This document shows positions 33,794 to 42,025 of a stretch of DNA of 54,072 nt, in pieces. A program made the translations under genes and the position numbers. The notes beneath the pieces were generated by a model that worked only from the letters and a program-made list of their open reading frames with translations, did no database searches and was not told the origin of the DNA. Position 1 is the first letter of the stretch; the number at the start of each line of letters is the position of its first letter. This stretch comes from Candidatus Gastranaerophilales bacterium (GTDB lineage: Bacteria > Cyanobacteriota > Vampirovibrionia > Gastranaerophilales > Gastranaerophilaceae): the NCBI GenBank assembly GCA_017415185.1, contig JAFQHZ010000023.1, positions 1 to 54,072 of the forward strand, in the 5' to 3' direction.

Positions 33794-34819
33794 TTATGAA
33801 CTAAATGTTTTAAATACTTTATCTATTGTGTCTTCAATAACTTTTGTAACTGATTCCATTTCGGTATCTAGCGCTTTTTGTTCTGTATCAAGTTGATTAA
33901 TTTGAAGTTCTAATGCTCTATCTTCTTCTTGAAGTTTTTTTGTTTTGGCGTTTAATTTTTCAACTTCTTTTTCGTAAAGCATTTTTTTATATTCGTAATT
34001 GTTCATTGCTTCATCATACAAAGTTGAATCTTCTACGCTTGAAGTTGTAATTGAATAAACTTTATCAACAAGCTCTGGTAAATCTTCAGAATTAATTATT
34101 TGAATTGTTGATAATCTTCCTGAATTTTCTTGTGTTAGAGCTGCTTTTGCTGTTGCGGTGTTTGTCTTTTTTTGTGCTCCTTGATAATCAAAGGTGTAAG
34201 TTCCGTAATATGTTTCTTTTCCGTCCACTGTTTCATATTCTGTTGATTCAAGGTCGTTTTGAGAAGTATAATATGCAGTTCCGTTTTTCATAAACATATA
34301 AAAGGTGCCGTCTGTTAAACCTTGGTTTTTCATAATTGTGTTCAAACCTTGATATTTTTCATAGTCACCAGTTATTTTTGTGATTGTTGAATTTTCAAGG
34401 TCGTTTTCATCGTATAAATATGAATCCAAACCTAATTGAAAATGTAAATATGAATATCCATCGTCACCTTTTTTTGTTGTAATTACGCTATCCTTAGCAC
34501 TATATGTGTATGCTTTTGCGATTTCTTCATCCCAAGTTAAGCTTACATCATAATATCCTTCATATTCTCCTGAAGTGATTTTTGTGAAATTCTCGATTTG
34601 ATATTTTTCAAGAGTAGAATCAATTGTGTATGTTGTTTTCATATAGTCAGTTACAACTGGAGGTGTTGGAACCTCTAAATCGTTGTATTTGCCATACAAA
34701 CCCATTACTTCGTTTGATAGCGCTACCCTTTGTTGGTTGATTTGTTGAACTTGATATTCAACGTTGCTTTTCCTCGCAGTCAGACCAAGAAAGCGAGCTT
34801 GACTTGCTGCTAATCCCAT
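33794..34819 (-). CDS. Coiled-coil protein with conserved SQARxLxLTARKS N-terminus, unknown
   Basis: A 341-residue protein. Residues 1-40 begin M-G-L-A-A-S-Q-A-R-F-L-G-L-T-A-R-K-S followed by Q-Q-I-N-Q-Q-R, a helical module with no cleavable signal. The middle (about 50-240) is rich in Tyr, Thr and acidic residues and looks beta-structured. The end (about 260-335) is a coiled coil with heptads (L-Y-E-K-E-V-E-K-L-N-A-K-T-K-K-L). The helix-beta-helix plan resembles flagellar- or filament-type rod proteins, which start and end in helices, but no flagellar gene is nearby. AAGGAAAGG precedes the ATG. Possible surface filament or export substrate; not proven. Confidence 0.7.
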   Translation of the reverse strand: MGLAASQARFLGLTARKSNVEYQVQQINQQRVALSNEVMGLYGKYNDLEVPTPPVVTDYMKTTYTIDSTLEKYQIENFTKITSGEYEGYYDVSLTWDEEIAKAYTYSAKDSVITTKKGDDGYSYLHFQLGLDSYLYDENDLENSTITKITGDYEKYQGLNTIMKNQGLTDGTFYMFMKNGTAYYTSQNDLESTEYETVDGKETYYGTYTFDYQGAQKKTNTATAKAALTQENSGRLSTIQIINSEDLPELVDKVYSITTSSVEDSTLYDEAMNNYEYKKMLYEKEVEKLNAKTKKLQEEDRALELQINQLDTEQKALDTEMESVTKVIEDTIDKVFKTFSS

Positions 34820-34907
34820 ATTGTCACCTTTCCTTCGTATTTATGTTTTGATATACGACATTCGGATGATAATTCTTTAGGATTAACTCTTAATTTTGTT
34901 ACATTTA

Positions 34908-34936
34908 TTAACATTTCACAATAACCGCGCTATAAT
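34908..34936 (+). promoter_or_regulatory. Strong sigma70-type promoter for the NagA-like gene
   Basis: TTAACA (34908-34913), exactly 17 bases, then consensus TATAAT (34931-34936), 39 bases before the TTG start. Confidence 0.75.
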
Positions 34937-34975
34937 ATACATGTACCCTTTAATGTTTTATGAGGAAAAGTCAAA

Positions 34976-35869
34976 TTGCCATATAAATTAATTGATAATC
35001 ATATTCATGGAAGCTTTGGAATATCCTTTAATGATGCGGATTATGATGAAATCAAACATGTTCTTTTCGGGCTTTATAAAAAAAATATAGTTGGATTGTG
35101 TCCGACTTTAATTGGTGATGATGATGAAAAAATATATAATCAATTAGTTTTGTTTAAAAAAATTCAAGACGAACAGATTTCTTCTATTAATTCTGAAGCA
35201 TTAATTTTGGGTGTGCATTTAGAAGGAACTTTTCTTTCTGCTCATAAATCTGGAATTCAGGACAAGAAAGTTTTTAAAAAGCCAACAGTTGAAAATTTTA
35301 AAAATCTTGTTAAAGATATGGAAAACATCATTAAAATTGTTACAATTGCGCCAGAGGAAGATATTGATTTAATTGAATATTTAAATTCTAAAAATATTAA
35401 AACTCAAGCAGGGCACACAATTGGCGATAATCTTAATGGTTGTGTTGCAACAACTCATCATTTTAATGCAATGAATTCAATTCATCATAGAAATCCTTCG
35501 ATTGCTCTTGGTGCTTTAATTTGCGATGATGTTTTTTGTGAAATTATTCCAGATTTAGTTCACACATCTTTAGATATATTGAAATTATTTTTAAAAGTTA
35601 AGCCAAAAAATAAAATAATATTAATTAGTGATAGCTTGCCTTCAAGCAACTATGACAAAGAAATTGTCTTTTGTAATAAAAAAATCAATTCTTTTGGAAA
35701 AGATGAAAATGGTGTCTTGGCGGGTTCAAATATGACTCTTGATGAAATATGTTTAAATTTAATCAAAAAAGAAATTTTAACCGAGGAAGATATACGCCAA
35801 ATGGGCTTTGAAAATCAGATTAAATACCTTAATTTGACTAAAGAACAAATTGATATTTTAAATCGTTAA
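34976..35869 (+). CDS. nagA: N-acetylglucosamine-6-phosphate deacetylase-like amidohydrolase, short form
   Basis: A 297-residue metal-dependent amidohydrolase. I-D-N-H-I-H-G (His9, His11), G-V-H-L-E-G-T-F (metal Glu), A-G-H-T-I-G-D, T-H-H-F-N-A-M and L-I-S-D-S-L together give the NagA active site. Typical NagA has about 380 residues with a small beta-sandwich of both termini; here the N-terminal strand set is missing and the protein starts at the barrel. The start is TTG at 34976, with GAGGA 9 bases upstream; no ATG fits. It would deacetylate GlcNAc-6-P in amino-sugar recycling, feeding the same pool as GlmU in this window. Confidence 0.78.
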   Translation: MPYKLIDNHIHGSFGISFNDADYDEIKHVLFGLYKKNIVGLCPTLIGDDDEKIYNQLVLFKKIQDEQISSINSEALILGVHLEGTFLSAHKSGIQDKKVFKKPTVENFKNLVKDMENIIKIVTIAPEEDIDLIEYLNSKNIKTQAGHTIGDNLNGCVATTHHFNAMNSIHHRNPSIALGALICDDVFCEIIPDLVHTSLDILKLFLKVKPKNKIILISDSLPSSNYDKEIVFCNKKINSFGKDENGVLAGSNMTLDEICLNLIKKEILTEEDIRQMGFENQIKYLNLTKEQIDILNR

Positions 35870-35912
35870 AAAATATGATAAACTTAAAGCTAAAGGACTT
35901 ATAGAGGAAAAA

Positions 35913-36395
35913 ATGAAAAAAAATATATTATTAATATTTGGTTTTGTGGCAATATTGAGCGTATGGTGTTTGGAGCTTGATAAAACTTCAGCGATTGCTG
36001 CTCCAATTAAAGCTCAACAAGCTCAAAGTGCTAAAGTGATTAGTGCAACGCCTTTGAATATTGTTGCTTCGCCAAGTAAATATCTCAATAAGACTGTTAA
36101 AATGCAAGCAACTTTTGACAAATTTTCTACTCTTGGACTTGATTATTCAAAAGCATTAAGAAAAAGCAGCGAATATATTGGAATTTTGATTCAAAGAGAC
36201 GATGTTTCAGACCATAACATTCCTTTATCTGAAATGAAATTGTTTATGAAAAAAACATTGGCTGAAAAATTCATTGATTTAGACACCGGGGATAAAATTG
36301 AAATAACTGCAAAAGTCTTTTCAAATGCATTAAATGACCCTTGGTTAGAAATTGAAAAATTAACAATAATTCAAAAAGCAAAAAAGTCTAATTAG
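35913..36395 (+). CDS. Exported small protein, unknown function
   Basis: A 160-residue protein with a signal peptide (M-K-K-N then hydrophobic core to about residue 17; a second possible A-I-A-A cut near 30). The mature part from about 40 has alternating strands with G-D-K-I-E-I-T-A-K-V and an ending L-E-I-E-K-L, reminiscent of an OB-fold or nucleic-acid/oligosaccharide-binding barrel, though this is only a pattern impression. GAGG stands about 8-10 bases before the ATG. It lies 18 bases before the GH57 gene and after nagA by 43, so the three could form one transcription unit. Confidence 0.6.
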   Translation: MKKNILLIFGFVAILSVWCLELDKTSAIAAPIKAQQAQSAKVISATPLNIVASPSKYLNKTVKMQATFDKFSTLGLDYSKALRKSSEYIGILIQRDDVSDHNIPLSEMKLFMKKTLAEKFIDLDTGDKIEITAKVFSNALNDPWLEIEKLTIIQKAKKSN

Positions 36396-36413
36396 TAAAA
36401 ATAGAGTTGGAAG

Positions 36414-38921
36414 ATGAGCGAAAATAAAAAATACCTTACGATACATGGACATTTTTATCAACCTCCAAGAGAAAACCCTTGGATTGAAGAAATTGAAATA
36501 CAAGACAGTGCTGCGCCAAATCACGATTGGAACGAAAAGATTTGTTGGCAATGTTATAGTCCAAATAGCGTTTCTAGGATTGTTGATGGGACAAATTCAA
36601 TTATTGAAATTTCAAATAATTATAAATATATGAGCTTCAATTTTGGTCCAACTTTATTAAGCTGGATGGAAAAATATAACAAGCCTGCTTACGATAGAAT
36701 TATTCAAGCGGATATTGAATCTCGTGAATTATATGATGGACATGGTTGCGCTATTGCGCAAGTATATAACCACATTATTATGCCTTTAGCAAATCAAAAT
36801 GATAAGATTACTCAAGTTATTTGGGGGCTTAAGGATTTTCAAAAAAGATTTGGCAGAAATTCTGAAGGCATTTGGCTTGCGGAGACTGCGGTTGATGCGC
36901 AAACTTTGGAAGTTTTGATTGATTGCGGGGTTAAATACACTATTTTATCGCCTCATCAAGCAAAATGTATTAATAAAATTGGCGAACATAACTGGCAAGA
37001 TGTTTCTTGGGGTTCAATTGATCCATCAAGAGCATATAGATATTTTGTTGAAGGAACAGATAAAGAAAAATATATCGATTTATTTTTCTATGATGGTTCA
37101 ATTTCAAAATCTGTTGCTTTTGATAATTTATTGTGTGATGGCAAAAAGTTTTCTTATCGCTTGAATGATGGCTTTGTTCAATCAAGAAATCATGCTCAAA
37201 TTGTTAATATTGCAACTGATGGCGAAAGCTATGGGCATCATACAAAATTTGGCGATATGGCTCTTGCTTATGTTTTAAAAGTTGGCGCAAAAGAATTAGG
37301 ATTTGAAATCACAAATTATGCTCAATTTTTAGAAAAACATCCGCCTCAATACGAAGTTGATATCAAGCCTGTTAGCGCTTGGTCTTGTGCTCATGGTGTT
37401 GGAAGGTGGATGGATGATTGCGGTTGTTCGACAGGCGCACAGCCCCATTGGAATCAAAAATGGAGAAAACCACTTCGTCAGGCTCTTGATTATTTAAGAG
37501 ACGAGCTTATTAATCTTTGCTCTATTCAAGGAACAAAATATTATAAAGATTTTTGGGAAGCAAGAAATAACTATATTGATGTTATTTTGGATAGAACAAA
37601 AGAAACTATTGATGAATTTTTCAAACAAAACGCTAAGAAAAATTTGTCTGAACAAGACAAAATAAAAGCAATTAAATTAATGGAAATTCAACGTTTTTCC
37701 CAATTGATGTTTACAAGTTGCGGTTGGTTTTTTGCTGATATTTCAGGAATTGAGACTACTCAAATTATGAAATATGCTGCAAGAGCGATGGAGCTTGCAA
37801 GCGAATTTTCAAAAACAAATTATGAAAAAACATTCCTTTCAATTTTGCAAAAAGCAAAAAGTAATATTATGGAGTTCGGCAACGGAAAAGACATCTTTAA
37901 TCGTTGGGTTAAGCCTTCTGCGGTTGGTTTTGAAAAAATTACTGCGCAATATGCTATTGAATCAAGCTTTGATATTAATGATGATAAAAAAGAGACAGAT
38001 TTATATTGTTTTAAAGTAAAAAGAAATAACGTTAAAAAATATGCAAGCTTTGACAACATTTTGTCTTTTGGAAAAATTGACGTTACTTCAAAAATTACTT
38101 TTGAAAAGAAAGAAATGTCTTATGTTATTTTGCAAACGCAAAATTATGATTTTTATTGCGCTGTGAAACAATATAAATGCGCTGAAGATTATAATCTTGA
38201 AGCAAAAGAGATTTCTAAAATATTTAAAAAAGAAAGCATAGTTGAAACACTGCAAGCAATTGAGCTTTATTATGGTTCAAAATTCTATTCTTTGAAAGAT
38301 ATCCCAATTGATAGAAGAAAAAATACTCTTGAAAACATGATTCAAACTAAGCTTCAAAAAGCAGCACAAACTTATGCTGATATGTATGATGGTTTGTTGA
38401 ATCCAATTAGCCATTTGAACGATTTGGGGATGGATATTCCTGAAGGATTCAGAGTATGTGCAAAATATACTTTATTATCAAATCTTGAAGAAGAGCTTCT
38501 GGAAATTAAAAAATATGACGATAAAGCTTCGCTTGAAAGGCTTGTCGGTATTAAGCAATTAGCAGATAAATTCAAAATTAAGCTTAATACTCCAAAAATT
38601 AGAACAATTTTGTCGGCTAGTCTTGCAAGGCTTATGGGCGCTCTTGAAGAATCTTTGACGATAAAAAATGCTAAAGAATTGATTAATTATTTCGAATTGC
38701 TTGAAAAATTAAATATTGAAACAGAAATTTCAACAGCTCAAAACACATTCTATGCAATGTTTTGCAAGAATTTTGAACAATTTTTTGACAAAACAAAAGC
38801 AAAATTTGGCTCAAACACACGAGAAATAATGCTTTGTTTGTTGGAAATTGGCAAAAAATTAAATATCAATGTTAATTTTTATAGAGATAAGATTGATAGT
38901 TTAACTGGAAAAATTAATTAG
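36414..38921 (+). CDS. GH57-type glycosidase with DUF3536
   Basis: An 835-residue cytoplasmic enzyme. The GH57 catalytic part occupies about 1-330: H-G-H-F-Y-Q-P-P-R-E-N-P near residue 10, G-I-W-L-A-E-T-A with presumed nucleophile Glu (about residue 158) and A-T-D-G-E-S-Y-G-H-H with the acid Asp near 268. The remaining ~500 residues are helical and match the DUF3536 architecture, often annotated as alpha-amylase/alpha-mannosidase-like. It probably acts on intracellular alpha-glucan such as glycogen. GGAAG about 6 bases upstream supports the ATG at 36414. The stop overlaps the convergent next gene by 8 bases. Confidence 0.85.
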   Translation: MSENKKYLTIHGHFYQPPRENPWIEEIEIQDSAAPNHDWNEKICWQCYSPNSVSRIVDGTNSIIEISNNYKYMSFNFGPTLLSWMEKYNKPAYDRIIQADIESRELYDGHGCAIAQVYNHIIMPLANQNDKITQVIWGLKDFQKRFGRNSEGIWLAETAVDAQTLEVLIDCGVKYTILSPHQAKCINKIGEHNWQDVSWGSIDPSRAYRYFVEGTDKEKYIDLFFYDGSISKSVAFDNLLCDGKKFSYRLNDGFVQSRNHAQIVNIATDGESYGHHTKFGDMALAYVLKVGAKELGFEITNYAQFLEKHPPQYEVDIKPVSAWSCAHGVGRWMDDCGCSTGAQPHWNQKWRKPLRQALDYLRDELINLCSIQGTKYYKDFWEARNNYIDVILDRTKETIDEFFKQNAKKNLSEQDKIKAIKLMEIQRFSQLMFTSCGWFFADISGIETTQIMKYAARAMELASEFSKTNYEKTFLSILQKAKSNIMEFGNGKDIFNRWVKPSAVGFEKITAQYAIESSFDINDDKKETDLYCFKVKRNNVKKYASFDNILSFGKIDVTSKITFEKKEMSYVILQTQNYDFYCAVKQYKCAEDYNLEAKEISKIFKKESIVETLQAIELYYGSKFYSLKDIPIDRRKNTLENMIQTKLQKAAQTYADMYDGLLNPISHLNDLGMDIPEGFRVCAKYTLLSNLEEELLEIKKYDDKASLERLVGIKQLADKFKIKLNTPKIRTILSASLARLMGALEESLTIKNAKELINYFELLEKLNIETEISTAQNTFYAMFCKNFEQFFDKTKAKFGSNTREIMLCLLEIGKKLNINVNFYRDKIDSLTGKIN

Positions 38922-39540
38922 ACATGGAACGTGCTAGTACTGGAATTTCGTCAATTTCAAACATTGTTGAAGTTTGAATATTGTTTGCGTTTTCCATTGC
39001 AAACATTGCGGCAATTATTGCTTCAAGAGCTGAAGCGCTTAACATATTATCAGGCATTTCGCTAAAATTATATTTTAATTTTAGCGATGTTTGAAGATTT
39101 TTGCAGTCTATGCTTGTTCTTGAAAGATAATGAGAACATAAGCCATAAGCTTGTCTCAATTGGTTAATATCTGCTCTTATGATATTGATGTTTTGTTCTT
39201 TTAATTTTTTAAAAGTGTCGCAACATCTTTTTGAAATTCTATTTGTCCAATCGTTTTTGTTGATTTTAAAATAATCACCAAGCGATTGATAATTTTTAGA
39301 ATGAATTCGCCATTTGCCATCTAAAAGCTTATTGTCGTAAGGAACTGTTGCGCAAATTGCGCTTTTTGAAACATAGGGTGAGCTTTCAAAAAAATAGTCG
39401 ATATCTTGCGCAAAATAAAATTTATCAAGCAAAACAATATTAGAATTTCTATCTAAAACACAAATTGAGCTATCGTAGCTTGAAGAGTTTGATAAAGCTA
39501 ATCCAATGAAATAATTTTCTTTACTTGACAGGCTTTGCAT
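38914..39540 (-). CDS. RNase H-fold-like protein (DUF429-like), tentative
   Basis: A protein of 208 residues from the ATG at 39540, or 220 from a TTG at 39576. The pattern Y-F-I-G-L-A-L-S, a central T-V-P-Y-D, R-C-C-D and the C-terminal S-A-S-A-L-E-A-I-I-A-A-M-F-A is reminiscent of DUF429 predicted nucleases of the RNase H fold. Catalytic acids are not clear. The TTG lies in a predicted -35 box and lacks a ribosome site. However, the extra residues from it would look like a signal peptide, so the choice is open. From the ATG the mRNA would be almost leaderless. It shares its promoter region with the divergent ABC exporter. Confidence 0.5.
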   Translation of the reverse strand: MQSLSSKENYFIGLALSNSSSYDSSICVLDRNSNIVLLDKFYFAQDIDYFFESSPYVSKSAICATVPYDNKLLDGKWRIHSKNYQSLGDYFKINKNDWTNRISKRCCDTFKKLKEQNINIIRADINQLRQAYGLCSHYLSRTSIDCKNLQTSLKLKYNFSEMPDNMLSASALEAIIAAMFAMENANNIQTSTMFEIDEIPVLARSMSN

Positions 39541-39555
39541 AATTAAGAGTATAAT
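39525..39555 (+). promoter_or_regulatory. Promoter of the ABC exporter gene
   Basis: Perfect hexamers TTGACA (39525-39530) and TATAAT (39550-39555), but 19 bases apart. It overlaps the opposing promoter at 39548-39576. Confidence 0.6.
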
Positions 39556-39576
39556 TAAACTAGCAAGTTTTTTCAA
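39548..39576 (-). promoter_or_regulatory. Promoter of the RNase H-like gene
   Basis: On the minus strand, TTGAAA (39576-39571), 17 bases, TATACT (39553-39548). The predicted start of transcription falls near 39541, right at the ATG. Confidence 0.6.
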
Positions 39577-39586
39577 GGAATTAATT

Positions 39587-41305
39587 TTGGGAATAAATTT
39601 TTTTAGCGAAATAATAAACAGGTTTTATTTTAAAAACAAAATTAAGTTTTATTTTTTAATATTTCTTTCTTTGCTTGCTGGGTTTTTTGAGTATATGGGG
39701 TTGATTTTAATATTTCAATTTGTTTTGTTTTTAACAAATCCAACAACTCTTCATTGCGAAAAAATTATTCTTTTTTTTCAAAATCAATTGAATATTTCTG
39801 ATTTTTCAAAAATTAGTTTAATATTAGGGATTGCAATTGCTTCAATATATATTTTAAAAAATATATATATGCTTATTTTTACTAATTTCAATAATGCAAT
39901 TTTACAAGATTTATCTGTAAAAATTACAACAAAAACGATTAAAAACCTTTTATTTCAAGATTTTGTTAAAGTGAATTCAATAACCAATGAAGAAAAATTA
40001 AATCTTATTTCAAAAATTTCTTTTGTCGTTTGGCAATATTGTTATAAATATATTAATTTATTGATTAATTGCGCAATTGCTTTGATTTTATTAGCTTATT
40101 TATTTGTGAAATTCACAATTCCTGCTTTTGTTGCAACGCTTTTTATTTCAATTTTGGCAATTGTTGAATATAAATTTTTAAAGAAAAATTCAACGCATCA
40201 AAATAAACATTTTTCAGTTTGTTTTGATGAAATGAATTCTTTAATTTTAAAGATTATTACTTCTTTTAAGGAAATAAAATTAAATAATGAGCAAGATTAT
40301 TTTGTTGAAAAAATTGAAAAAAAATGTCTTGATTATGCAATTTTAAACAAGAATAGAAGCTTTTGTGATATTTTTCATATTTATTTCACTGAAATTTCTG
40401 TTATGCTCGCTTTTATTTTGGTTCTTGGAATTTTGTTTTATACAACAAATTTTGATAATCAACTTTTGATTACAACTATTTCAACAATTTGCGTTATTAT
40501 TCTTCGTTTAACTCCTGTTATCAATAGAGCGCAAAGTTGTCTGTATTCTATAAATTCAAATAAAAGTTTAGTTTTGGAATTGCTGGAGTTTGATAAAAAA
40601 TTTGGCATTGATTTTGAATTTTTAACCACAAAAGAAAAACTTCCTTTTGAAAAATCAATTCAATTATCAAAAGTCTTTTTTGCTTATAAGAATAATTTTG
40701 TTTTAGAAAATATTGATTTAAAAATCAACAAAGGAGAATTTGTTGGAATAGTTGGAAAATCTGGATGTTCAAAGACAACTCTTTCTTTGCTTTTGTCTGG
40801 GTTGATTAAGCCTAATCAGGGTGAAATTTTTATTGATGATAAGCCTTTAAACAAAGACGATTTTCAAAAATGGCAAAATAATATTGCTCTTTTGAGTCAA
40901 GATTATGCAATTCTTTTTGATAATGTTGAAAATTTAAATAAAGAATATGTTGAAAAATTAAATCTTAAAACTAATTTAAAAATTAACGAAATGTCTTATG
41001 GGGAGCGCCAGCGCTTGGCCTTGGCGAATGTTTTAAACAAGGACAAAGAAGTTTTAATTTTGGATGAAATTTCAAGTTCTTGTGATGTTATTTCTGAAGA
41101 TAAAATTAACGACGTTTTGTTGAATTTAAAAGGTCAAAAAACAATAATTGCTATTGCGCATAGGCTGAATATTTTGAAATATTGCGACAAAATAATTTAT
41201 ATGGATAATGGCAAAATAATTGATATTGGCGATTTTAAAACCTTAAACAACAAATATGATGAATTTAGAAAGATGGTTGAGTTGTCGGCTTTTAAAATAA
41301 ATTAG
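39587..41305 (+). CDS. ABC transporter, fused membrane and ATPase domains
   Basis: A 572-residue half-transporter. Six hydrophobic helices occupy about 1-330, and the nucleotide-binding domain about 350-565. Walker A reads G-K-S-G-C-S-K-T-T, with Ser in place of the last Gly of G-x-x-G-x-G-K. The Q-loop is L-L-S-Q-D-Y. The signature is M-S-Y-G-E-R-Q-R and lies unusually close to the Q-loop, so part of the helical subdomain is missing. Walker B is V-L-I-L-D-E and the H-loop A-I-A-H-R. These changes suggest a specialised or weakened ATPase. Start is TTG at 39587 with AAGGA 7 bases upstream. Substrate unknown; lipid, peptide or polysaccharide export are typical for this class. Confidence 0.82.
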   Translation: MGINFFSEIINRFYFKNKIKFYFLIFLSLLAGFFEYMGLILIFQFVLFLTNPTTLHCEKIILFFQNQLNISDFSKISLILGIAIASIYILKNIYMLIFTNFNNAILQDLSVKITTKTIKNLLFQDFVKVNSITNEEKLNLISKISFVVWQYCYKYINLLINCAIALILLAYLFVKFTIPAFVATLFISILAIVEYKFLKKNSTHQNKHFSVCFDEMNSLILKIITSFKEIKLNNEQDYFVEKIEKKCLDYAILNKNRSFCDIFHIYFTEISVMLAFILVLGILFYTTNFDNQLLITTISTICVIILRLTPVINRAQSCLYSINSNKSLVLELLEFDKKFGIDFEFLTTKEKLPFEKSIQLSKVFFAYKNNFVLENIDLKINKGEFVGIVGKSGCSKTTLSLLLSGLIKPNQGEIFIDDKPLNKDDFQKWQNNIALLSQDYAILFDNVENLNKEYVEKLNLKTNLKINEMSYGERQRLALANVLNKDKEVLILDEISSSCDVISEDKINDVLLNLKGQKTIIAIAHRLNILKYCDKIIYMDNGKIIDIGDFKTLNNKYDEFRKMVELSAFKIN

Positions 41306-41892
41306 CTCATTTTATTATAAACTTCAAGAATTTTTTGAGCTTGTTTTTCTTTGTGTAGTTGCTTATAGCAATATGCCAGGTTGTAATAGTAATCTTTGTT
41401 TTGAGGATTTAATTCGATTGCTTTAATTAGGTTTTTCTTTGCTGATTCAAAGTTTTTAAGCTTAATTTGACAACAAGCAAGATTATAATAACTGCTTGGA
41501 AAAGTTTTATTATATTTGATTGCTAATTCAAAATTGTTAGAAGCTAGAAGATATGAATTTTTAGAAGCAAAAATGCAGCCTAGATTGTAATATGCTTTAT
41601 AGTATGAATAATTTTTGTCTAAAGCTTTGTTTAGGTTTTGAATTGCCATATTGTCGTCATTGTTTTCTTGGGCAATATTAGCCAAAAGAAGGAAAACTTC
41701 TTCGTTTTTTTCGCTTGCAGGAATATTATCAAGCAATTTGAATGCTTCGTTGAAATTTCCAGTCGTATAAAGCGCAATTGCTTGTTGTTTGATTTCGTTA
41801 GTGTTGCTATTATTCTTTGCAAATGTTAAATTATTAATGTTTAATAAAAACAAAAAACAAAAAACTATTAGAATTTGATTTTTTTTAAACAA
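41302..41892 (-). CDS. Exported TPR protein
   Basis: A 196-residue protein with a signal peptide (M-F-K-K-N then hydrophobic to about 25, T-F-A). Four to five tetratricopeptide units of 34 residues fill the rest (A-I-A-L-Y-T-T-G-N-F-N-E-A, A-Y-Y-N-L-G-C-I-F-A, S-S-Y-Y-N-L-A-C-C, Y-Y-Y-N-L-A-Y-C-Y-K). It probably scaffolds periplasmic protein interactions. The start codon appears to be TTG with AAAGGG upstream. The end overlaps the ABC exporter by 4 bases, tail to tail. Confidence 0.8.
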   Translation of the reverse strand: MFKKNQILIVFCFLFLLNINNLTFAKNNSNTNEIKQQAIALYTTGNFNEAFKLLDNIPASEKNEEVFLLLANIAQENNDDNMAIQNLNKALDKNYSYYKAYYNLGCIFASKNSYLLASNNFELAIKYNKTFPSSYYNLACCQIKLKNFESAKKNLIKAIELNPQNKDYYYNLAYCYKQLHKEKQAQKILEVYNKMS

Positions 41893-41988
41893 AAAAATAT
41901 TCCCTTTGAAAATACCTCAATAGAATAATACATCAAATTGATGAGTTTGTGTATATCTAAGAAAAAATAAATACCCTAATTTTTTATG

Positions 41989-41997
41989 TGATATAAT
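41989..41997 (+). promoter_or_regulatory. Extended -10 promoter of the LCP gene
   Basis: TGATATAAT, a full extended -10 element (TGn plus TATAAT at 41992-41997). No convincing -35. The predicted start of transcription is near 42004. Confidence 0.55.
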
Positions 41998-42025
41998 AGC
42001 AATTGTGAACAACTACGGAAACAGA

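Noticed and set aside
39587-41305. ABC exporter as a decayed gene because of the altered Walker A
   Set aside because: The frame is intact, Lys/Thr of Walker A, Walker B, signature and H-loop are all present, and it has a clear promoter and ribosome site.
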